Positions 54,475 through 64,000 of a DNA stretch of 64,000 nt are shown piece after piece. The stretch comes from Burhinus oedicnemus. Taxonomy: Eukaryota > Chordata > Aves > Charadriiformes > Burhinidae. The notes under the pieces were generated by a model. The model was not told where the DNA came from, ran no database searches, and saw only the letters and a list, made by a program, of their open reading frames with translations. A program made the translations under genes and the position numbers. Numbering within the stretch: the first letter of the stretch is position 1; every line of letters starts with the position of its first letter. The stretch spans positions 67,115 to 131,114 of the forward strand of contig VFFE01006875.1 in assembly GCA_008921705.1 (NCBI GenBank), read 5' to 3'.

Positions 54475-56877
54475 CAAACAGCTTCCCCCGAGGTACAACG
54501 CTGCTGCATACACTCAGTGCCACTGCGTCTAAGGTGAAGTGGTAAGTGTCAGTCATCCTTACAAATCCCCAAGGTGATAGCTTCACTTTTAAAGCTTTCA
54601 ACATACTTTGACAGTAAAGTAAAAACTTAAAGGTCAACACTACTTGCTAAGGACAAGATAAACACAAGACAATCACTTTGGAATTTTTTTATGGATCAGA
54701 AAAGTAAACTATTAAATGTAAAGGAAAAGTTTTGATTTGCTGTATTATTTATCCAAAGGCTTAACTTCCGGATATATTCAGGGATGATTTCTGTTATCTG
54801 TGCCAACATATTGACATTAGCCTTGCACTAGTCGAAGAGAAATGCCATCCACTAGTCTCACATGCTAAGTTAACTTAAATGTTACCTTTCTGAGCTACAG
54901 GAGTGCTGTACGCCATAGGATTTTGCAGCTACTCCCACAAATTAAGCCTCTGCCATCAATGTTTTTTTTCTTAATTAATTCTATTGGATGTGAGAAAAGT
55001 GTGGATAGGTTTGACTTTTTACAACCACTCTTATTTCTGGAGAAGTGGGAAGTGAAAGGTTTTTGAGATATCTTACTGCTTCAAACTGATGTAGGAAATT
55101 GCCACACCATCACACATTTACTGCATTGCTTGCTTTTTTTGGTAACACAGGTAGCTATATGTCCTGACATTTTCCTTTGGGGAAAAGGGAAAAAAGTGGA
55201 GATCTGCAATATGCAGCCAGTCGTCTTGTTGTGGTTCTGCACACTTGCACACTGCAGTACCCCTTAGTAAGCAGACTGAAATAATGTAGAGCGTACTGCT
55301 GCAAGACAAGAATGATGCTGGCTGAATGATATGAAAGCATGCTCTTTTACAAAATGTATATTGTCTTGATAATTGTTATTTAACACATAGAAGCTTGCTG
55401 CATAACATTGTACATTTCAATGCTGTAAGTATATTTCTTATTTACAGCCTTAACTTTATCATTTCAAAAAGCTACTTTGCTATTAAAATACAAAATAAAA
55501 TTGAGTATGAAGTGGGGCATGGAATAAAGACAAGTGTGTGTGCTTACACAGACACATACACACATTGCATTTTTACCTTACTCATTTATTGAATGTTCTC
55601 TGAGAGGGTAATACTAATATATCATGATTTTTTACTTTCCTGTGAAAGTTCTATGAAAGTTTTTCTGTTCCCCACTTTATATTTGTAATTTTTTTTTCCC
55701 CACAGTAACGTAATGAAGAAGAAAGTAAAAGTGGCTCAGGTTTAGACAGCCATTAACACAGACAATCAAACAAACAAAAAATTCAATCGCTTTTTACAAA
55801 CATTTAAATCATCCTGAAATGACAGCACACACTGCGTCTCAAGGTTTTTACAATGAATGTCAGATTTGACTGGAAAGTTGTGGCAAAGTTGCTCAGAAAC
55901 ATTCAGCCTGCCTAAAACAATCACATCAATAATGGAACAGTCAGTCTTATATCTCTAAAAAAATACTTAACTTCACAGGGAATTTCCAAATTCTACTACG
56001 ATAAATACAACTATGACCTTCCCATAAAATGTAATTTTCTGGACTAGTTTGCCTATATTTTTAAAAATTACTTATTTTCAGTAAGAAGTGAAAATATTTT
56101 TTAAGTGATGCAAAGCTATGATGGAATTCATACAGTGCATGGTATGCTTCTCAACTCAGGTTAAGCATCTAAAATAATAATAATTTTCTTAGAAATTTTT
56201 CTTTTCCTAGAATATAGTATGCAAGAAATGAATTATTTCAGCAACCATTTATCTAGCACAAGATTCCTTCTCCTTTCAATGAAGAAAAAGCATATTGGCT
56301 TAAAAATTGCCACAAGGACTTGAAATTAACTTAAATATTCATAAAAAATGCCATTATTTTGAAATGATACAAATAGCTCAATTTGTTGAGCCCTCAAGAA
56401 AGTGGAAAGAAACTTCAGCCTGAAAGCTACAAACTCTTTGTATCATTAAGTTACATAAAACCCAGAAAATTGTAATTGAAATGATGTGTTCCATCATGTT
56501 TCCCAAATTATGTTGCTGGAAACAATAAAAAAAGTATTTGCCATCATAGTTCATATTCACCCTATAGCAGCTATGGGAAATACTTCTCATTAACGGCAAA
56601 CTCAACTACAGCTCTTGAGTAATGTCACTGCACAGAAATCCTAGCCTTATCAAGTTTATTTTCCTTGCCCATCTACTGACGTAAAAGGGTTTGACTGCAT
56701 TTTCCTCTCTATTTTGGTGAAGTTCTCTTAGCTGTTACATGATTAAGTACGCTCTACTGTACTACGATCAAAAGCATCTGGAAAGGTGGAAGTGAAGAAA
56801 TGCTCTCTGGGAAAGTTAGCTTAATGCTTGCACTTCAGAGTCGCCCATTATCAACATTTCATAGCGAGTTTCTTTAT

Positions 56878-57053
56878 TTTCAGGTCCCCAAGGTAAGAAC
56901 AGTAAATTATGACTTGAACTAAACAAGTCACACTTGGCTCCAAAATCAGATTTTCCTACCTCCAGTTTCAGGTCCCAGAGGTGGGCAGAGGAAATCCTGG
57001 TCACAGCCAAAGAAGTCATTTTTGGCTCTGAAATAAGTTTTCCTGCTTTACTA
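56878..57053. repeat. Diverged tandem duplication, two 88-bp units
   Basis: Two adjacent units begin TTTCAGGTCCCCAAGGT (56878) and TTTCAGGTCCCAGAGGT (56966). Each continues with a matching AAGTCA..TTGGCTC segment followed by ATCAGATTTTCCT or ATAAGTTTTCCT. The period is 88 bp and the units differ at many positions, so the duplication is old. It lies in the large BRIP1 intron. A minus-strand frame running through both units is not a gene. Confidence 0.7.
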
Positions 57054-58963
57054 GAGCCAAGCCTTACCATTGAGAGTACCATAGCTTTAAGCAATACTGT
57101 AACATTTCTTTTATATATTTTGCTTTAGCAACTTGATTCTTCAGCAATGTGAAACCATTTTCAAAAACACAGAATTAGGGTTTTGGCCCCTCTTTCTAAA
57201 ATCAGTATTGCTTATTATCAAGTACACTTCTGAGCCTTAATCATTTCTTTCTCTAACACTGACAAACTGCTTTACGCTTGTCTCTTTGTGAAAATGAGTG
57301 CCTGTATGACACTAAGTATCTTAAGATTTTTAAGTGAGGCAACTGGAAAATAAACAAAATTATATTCTTTAAAGGTTCCACAGAAAATAAAGTAAGTTAT
57401 AAAAGCATACAGTTACTTAAGGAGACCAAATGCTTGTTATTTAATACCCAAAGTTGTGTCATATATTTAGCACAAACATATGGAGAAAATAAAATTGGAT
57501 ATTATACATTGCACTTGACAATGAGTTTCTTGCCCATATAAAGTTTGATGTCTGGATCCAAAATGCTACAATTCAAAATATATAACAGAAGTTAATGAAT
57601 AGTATGTTAGCATCAGATAACATGTATATGGGATTACACATCTTTTTCTGTCACATTATTTATGTTCTCTAATATTACAGTTCACTGGTATTAGCATCAA
57701 GTTACAAATCATAAAATATATTTAGAAAGCAGGCTGATCACAGACAAGTAATATTAATGGAGATGAGCAAACATCAAACTGCCAACATGAAATACCGGTC
57801 TCCAAAGGTACGATTCTACAAACCCTTGTGATTGTGCTCAGTCCTAGAAGTATTAAAGGGATTACTCACACAAGTAAAAGCTATGTGCAGGAGTAAGGGG
57901 TTATGGAATTGAGTCTTAAGAGGACTTTTATTAACCCAAAAAAGCAGACATGCAAGAGTATTTTCATGTAGAAGCGGAGCACTTTTTAGTGATTTAGACT
58001 AATCCCAGAAGTATGTCGTTCATGGATATTCCAAGGGAACTGTTAATCACTTCCACTTCCTATTTTTAAAGGGATGTCATTATTCATCATCTCATCAGTT
58101 TCTTCATTCAGTGTATCTGCTAAGCACCTATTGCTATGTAAAGGCAACAGATGTACCTATGTTCACAGTTTCATGTCTATATAGGTCTAACTTGACTTGT
58201 GTCACTGTGTTTTGAATTTTCTTCTGTTTGCTCAAAACTCAAGCTCCTCCCAAAACTTCAAAGCTGGAAGTTCTAAAATTTCCAGGTTTTAATCAGTTTT
58301 CTGGTTAGCCTACAAAATCTAAAAAACTTTAACCAACTATATCATAAAATCAAATGTCATATCTATCCTATAAAATTTAACTGTTGAGTTTGGGAACTTA
58401 ACATATTCTAAAATCCCACAAAAAAAGATAAACTGTATAGTGTCCTCTAATGTTTAAAAATCTGGATTCTTCTAACCCCAGGAGGAAAAAAAAATTCCAG
58501 TAGAAAAAACTGCTAATAAGGAGAAACATTTAAAATAAAATCAGCCACCCCAAAAGAAAGTCCCTCAGTTGTACTTGGAAGGGAGAATTCTAATCTTCTT
58601 AGTATAATGAGCAATACTGATATGCTTTGAAAATAATCCTGAATAGAAAAAGGTACTTGAATAAGATACTGTAATCATATTCTTCCTGATAGTTGTATCA
58701 TAAATTATTTCTACTGTTTAATGCAAGGAGTATTTGAACATCAGCTTTCACTTTAAAATCCAACTGTATTCCCACCTCAGTTCCAAACGATTTAGATTTG
58801 ATTATAAAGGTACGGTTAGAAGACAAAGTTGCATCATGAGCAGGATGACACAAGTATTATTTAACCCCCTGGCAACTGGGCTTGTGACTTTTGGATTCTA
58901 ACTGTTAATGAAATAGTAATACAGCCAACCAAACTCCAACTGGTTAGGACAACGGGTTAAGGC

Positions 58964-58995
58964 TTAACTATAGACAATGAATTGTCTATAATTAA
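58964..58995. repeat. Near-perfect 32-bp palindrome with paired SOX-like sites
   Basis: The arms TATAGACAAT and ATTGTCTATA are exact reverse complements separated by two bases. After one mismatch the match resumes with TTAA on both sides (14 of 15 pairs). The centre is ACAAT-GA-ATTGT, the head-to-head arrangement bound by SOX dimers. It lies in the BRIP1 intron. Confidence 0.6.
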
Positions 58996-61900
58996 CAAAT
59001 AATCTCTTTCCGTTCCAGGTCATACTAACAACTATCTGGAACATGAGAACATGGTTTATAGCATCCCTTCCAATCCCTACAAATTTTATGCACCTTTTTT
59101 TTTTCCCTTATTGAGAAATTAATAGTCCTTCAGTTCTATGAAGTTTTACTCACTGAAGATAATTCCATAGCATTTAGAAGAATTACAGTATAGTGTACAG
59201 GAATAAAACTGTTTTCCTTGCTAATGTTCAGGTAAGGTCTGTCAGTCTAGGGGAACTGAAGTAAAAAACAACAATTTGCATTTGTTAATACACACAGACT
59301 ATTAAAAATAGGATATCATATTGGTTTTATATAAAGTTAACAAGTTTTTTTAAACTGTAGCACTTGCTTTTCTGTTCCCTTTTATAATACATATGTTTCA
59401 TTCTGTTCCGGGAAGCAATACTATTGGATTAGCTCTCCCAGAAATATACAAAAAGAATAGTTTCAGGTGAAAACTGGTGCCATTTCCAATTCTCCCTCCC
59501 TTCCCCTCTTCTTATTTTCAGTTTTTCATGCTAATCTTCACTATCAACAGCCAGTTTTCCTTAAAAATATAATTCCAATTCCTTCCCTGAGCTGACATGC
59601 CACTGAAAAAGACACTTAATCTTCCAAATTTCTTTTGCATCTATGCTTACATTTCTACAAAGCTTCTTCAGTGAACAGAGTGACTATCCTTCACTCTATC
59701 CTTCTTCACACAATTGAGCTCAACCAGTAAAAGAAACGTGCATTAATCCAGAACTTTTTGGGGTATCTGATAAATCTAAAGCCTTGGAGAAAACAAAACA
59801 TCGTTCAATTTAAAGGGGAGTACTGCTAGCTGGATATCACTCTGAATACAAAATCTTGAGCAAAGGACACATTTACAATAAAAACCGTTTCGCCTAGCAT
59901 TATTCTAGGAGCACTGCCACGCACCAGACAGCTCCTCAAATCTGATGCTAAGAGACTGGTGCCTGCCCTTCTCTCATCTAGAATTGATCACTGCAGTGCT
60001 TTGTGCATTACCGTATCTAAATATATACACTCAAACCTTCAGCTGCTTGCAATTTGGCAGCTAGTGTTTCTATCCCCACTTAAAAATTTAGAGGTTTTCC
60101 TCAGTCTAATTAAAAAAATAGTTTAACACAACACTGATTTTTTTGAATTTAGTTATCGGTAATAGGATGTACTGCCTGCGATTCTATTATATTATCTATT
60201 TGGTTGAAATCGAGGTAAAAATCAAATACACTATTTTAATCTTAAGGAACATAATCCACTGTGAACATAATTCACTTGGGACACATTCTTTTCAATTTAA
60301 TTTTGTATCATTTAGAACACAAAAATATTGACTTTCTGGAAATCATTTGGAGTAACTTGTAAGAGTTGCAGCCATACTACAGACCAAGTATTTCCAAAAT
60401 ATCATTTCAGCATATGCCTCTAAAACAAAGCATTTCTAACTCTAGAAAGAGTGCTAAGTATTATCCGAATGTAAATGATATTATACTAAAGTACAGTGTA
60501 TTATATTTTACTAACATGAAAAACTGTTGTGGCTGAGGAAGTGCTTTATGCAAGCATTGAAAGAGCATTGCAGCAGGCAGCCACCACTAATATAACCTTA
60601 CTAGTCCTTATAGGATGTGGGGATTTTTCCACCAAGGCTGTAATTAGGCACACACTGTAGACAACAAAGAAGTCTTTGGTTGTTCTCTTAAGGTCAGAAC
60701 ACATCTCTAAAACCAAAGCTGAGTCTGTTTGGGCTTTCAAGTGCAAACCTATGATTTTCTTGTTTGATTTGGCATTACTAATAACCAGAATCCAGCTGTT
60801 CCTGGTATTTATTTATTCTGTGATACTTCACTTTGTTTCTCAGCTTCACAAAGTAGTGCCTTTTAGAGCTTTTTGGGACACATAAGATAAAGCAGTGACG
60901 GCGGCTATTATCACTGGGAAGAAGTGTGCCAGCAACTGGGTGACTATTTAAGTGGCATGCCCAGACCACTGAAAAATAAGTAGTCTTACAAACTAGTCAA
61001 TAATATATGTTCTTTTTCAGTATGTAAAAAAGAGTCTAGAAAAAATTGGCTTTCTTTTCCTTTATGAATGCCTGGCTTCAACTATGAAGTGCCTATTCTA
61101 ATGGAACATCATCTATCTATAAGACAAGTCCTGCTGAAGTCAAAAGGAAGGAAGTGTTGATGTGGGTAATTACACAGCAGTGCAAGCAACAGGATGCTAC
61201 TTCATGCACCTGCTGAAAAACACAAATAGTCTCAAATTCCTTTAACTGGAGGCACTTCAGGATACTATCTTTAGAAGGCACTTAGAAGTTTTTGCCTAAA
61301 GTTAGATGAAGCTTGAGTTATCAAAAGACTAACGTCCTCACTATCTAGGAAGAGATTCTGTTATGTCATAATTTCAAACCTCAAAATTGCAAGCTAATAA
61401 AGCAGCATTAGCTTGGAAAAGGTTTACAATTCCACTCTCTGTTTAAGTGGGAAGTGTCATACATGTAGTTACACTGAAGAAGGCAATAGCAATTAGAAAG
61501 GTGATATTCTGCCATCAATAATGATCTAGCGTTTGAAATACATTGCTTCATTATGTTATTATTTCACACTATAACTATCTTTATCTTTCCTCCTAATTTT
61601 TGAAATAACCTTTTGATCAATCTGAATGCCTTATTTAAAGTAGTACTTTCCCAATGTTTACCCTAGAACTTCACAACCAAATGCCCCACAAGAGTAAGAA
61701 GTCAGGGAGTAACTTCATTTCTATACAAACGACATAAGTTTTGGTGTATGAAAACAGGCAAGTGAAGATGGAAACACGTAATGTTGCTTGGTAGAGCATG
61801 AAGTTAATGAGCATTTTAACAATGTAATAGCCTTCTCTAGCAATGTCAGACCAAAATTTAAAATATGTCTAGCATGATATACATTTATTTAGAATGACAT

Positions 61901-62073
61901 AAATGAGTCCAGAAGACATCCTATGCTGTTCCTCCTCTTACCTGTGTAGCAGGTAACTCAAAGAATTCCAATGGGATCGAGTGGAGTCCAAGGGTAAACA
62001 TATAGAAAAAATATTTTGTGCATATTTGGCGTTTTAAACATGACACAAAAATAACGTACAACTCTTTCAATTA

Positions 62074-62945
<872 letters not shown>

Positions 62946-63105
62946 CTTTTTCTCCTTTACATTTTATTGCATCATAGTATAATTTCAGCAGTTCATCAAA
63001 GTCACTCTTTGCCCCTCCTTGAGGCTCTACAATGACTGTCTTAACCAGCTCCAGGTTTCCCCACAAACCAGTGTGCATCCAGCGATCTTTTAATTTATCC
63101 ATCAG
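62946..63105 (-). CDS. BRIP1: BRIP1 (FANCJ) helicase, internal exon (human exon 15 equivalent)
   Basis: BRIP1 is a 5'-3' iron-sulphur DNA helicase of the XPD family that acts in Fanconi anaemia crosslink repair and at G-quadruplexes in the nucleus. This 160-nt exon starts after an acceptor ending TTTTCAG and ends at a GTATG donor, opening in phase 0 and closing in phase 1. It encodes the second RecA-like domain around [19 protein letters not shown] and [17 protein letters not shown], nearly the human sequence as I recall it ([19 protein letters not shown]). The length equals the human exon. It is the most upstream BRIP1 exon in the window; the iron-sulphur domain and helicase motifs I to IV lie beyond base 64000. 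The gene reads toward lower coordinates. Confidence 0.96.
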
Positions 63106-64000
63106 CTGAAAACAAACAAAAAATCCAGAAAAGCTGTAATGAAAGGTCAATCACTTGAACTGTTCAAATAAAGCATACAATTATTTTTGTGAAATTATAT
63201 TATTCAGTTTTTGTATTTATGAATATAAGTTTCCCTACCGTACACTGTTCCACAGCTATGCGACATTTTTTAAACATAATAGCCACTAACTTTGCTAATT
63301 AGAAACAGTGCAGATTTGTGAGTTATCAAAGCAAAACTCTCTAAACCTATGACAATGATCACTAAAGAGCATCTTCTGGTATTCCTCAAAGCAATAGGAC
63401 TGTCATTCAAAGAAAAATGGAAATTACCTGTTCTTCTGATTATTAAGTAAGATCCATAAGTAAGACTGGAAACAAATTCTAAATTAATTTGAAACAAGCC
63501 TTTATGCTTTAAATTTCCACAATATTTCAGTATTTTAAAATTTATAAAGATAAGTTGAGGGAGGAGGTACTGATGTAGGATTTATCAACAGCCTCCTCTG
63601 CTTCTTGAATGGCCAGTCAGCTTTGACGTATCTCCCAGATTCTGAACTGTGCACATTGTACTCCAAATCAGTACATGTTCAAATCTTGCAAGCAAATAAG
63701 CTTGTTCCACATTTAATGCAAACGTGATGAAAATATGTATTGCATTACAAAAAGAAAAGTCTAAAATTGCCACAGAAACTGAAGTCAGATGAATTGAGTC
63801 ATTTTGCAGTTATCAGTCATTGCATGCCCTTTTCTCATCAATTTCTAGACTGAATTTTATCAAGACACAGAGCAAAAAAGCCATTCCTTCACCTGACATG
63901 TTTGTCTGATGGTGCACAGTACTGCCCTCAAGAAAAAGCAAGGCAACCAACACATTTCAGAATGAACAGAGTAGATCTGCTTCAGTGGACACAAGCAAAT
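63106..64000 (-). other. BRIP1: BRIP1 intron upstream of exon 15, truncated by the window
   Basis: Intronic sequence continuing past the window edge. Open frames at 63270-63497 and 63585-63773 carry no BRIP1-like or other recognisable motif. Confidence 0.75.

Noticed and set aside
54094..54640. Long minus-strand frames with a poly-Phe run
   Set aside because: Produced by the A35 tract; the flanking frame shows no recognisable domain.

Overview
The window looks like nuclear DNA of a bird. It is AT-rich and intron-rich, repeats are sparse, and the only recognisable interspersed repeats are two CR1 LINE 3' ends, the usual sauropsid retroposon. Only one gene can be named with confidence: the 3' part of BRIP1 (FANCJ, the Fanconi anaemia DEAH-type DNA helicase), on the minus strand. 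Six consecutive exons lie between 63105 and 42259. From memory they match human coding exons 15 to 20 in size and phase (160, 122, 113, 83, 327 and 878 nt), and they carry helicase motifs V and VI plus the whole poorly conserved C-terminal tail. Exons 1 to 14 and the promoter lie beyond base 64000.

Layout. Bases 1 to about 34400 contain no recognisable gene. They hold a 509-bp CR1 relic (13942-14450), a few simple repeats, a possible decayed retrocopy near 24 kb, and three stretches that read like conserved enhancers (about 9655-9960, 27480-27800 and, most convincingly, 31100-31620). Known vertebrate gene order puts TBX4 and TBX2 on this side of BRIP1 and INTS2 and MED13 on the other. This desert is therefore plausibly part of the TBX4 regulatory landscape, but that is inference.

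From 34412 to 38727 on the minus strand, just downstream of BRIP1 and in the same orientation, are exon-like open segments with good splice sites and matching phases. Two are strong (36574-36795 and 34412-34569) and one is weaker (38688-38727). The joined product has a strand-helix segment followed by C-x2-C-x7-C-P. Order and spacing recall M1AP, the meiosis 1 associated protein. I know of no gene at this place in mammals, so this is the main candidate for something undescribed.

Bases 42259 to 64000 are BRIP1 exons and introns. The largest intron (48418-62082) contains a pure A35 tract, a diverged 88-bp tandem duplication and a 32-bp near-perfect palindrome. No tRNA, rRNA, CRISPR, phage or bacterial-type feature was seen.
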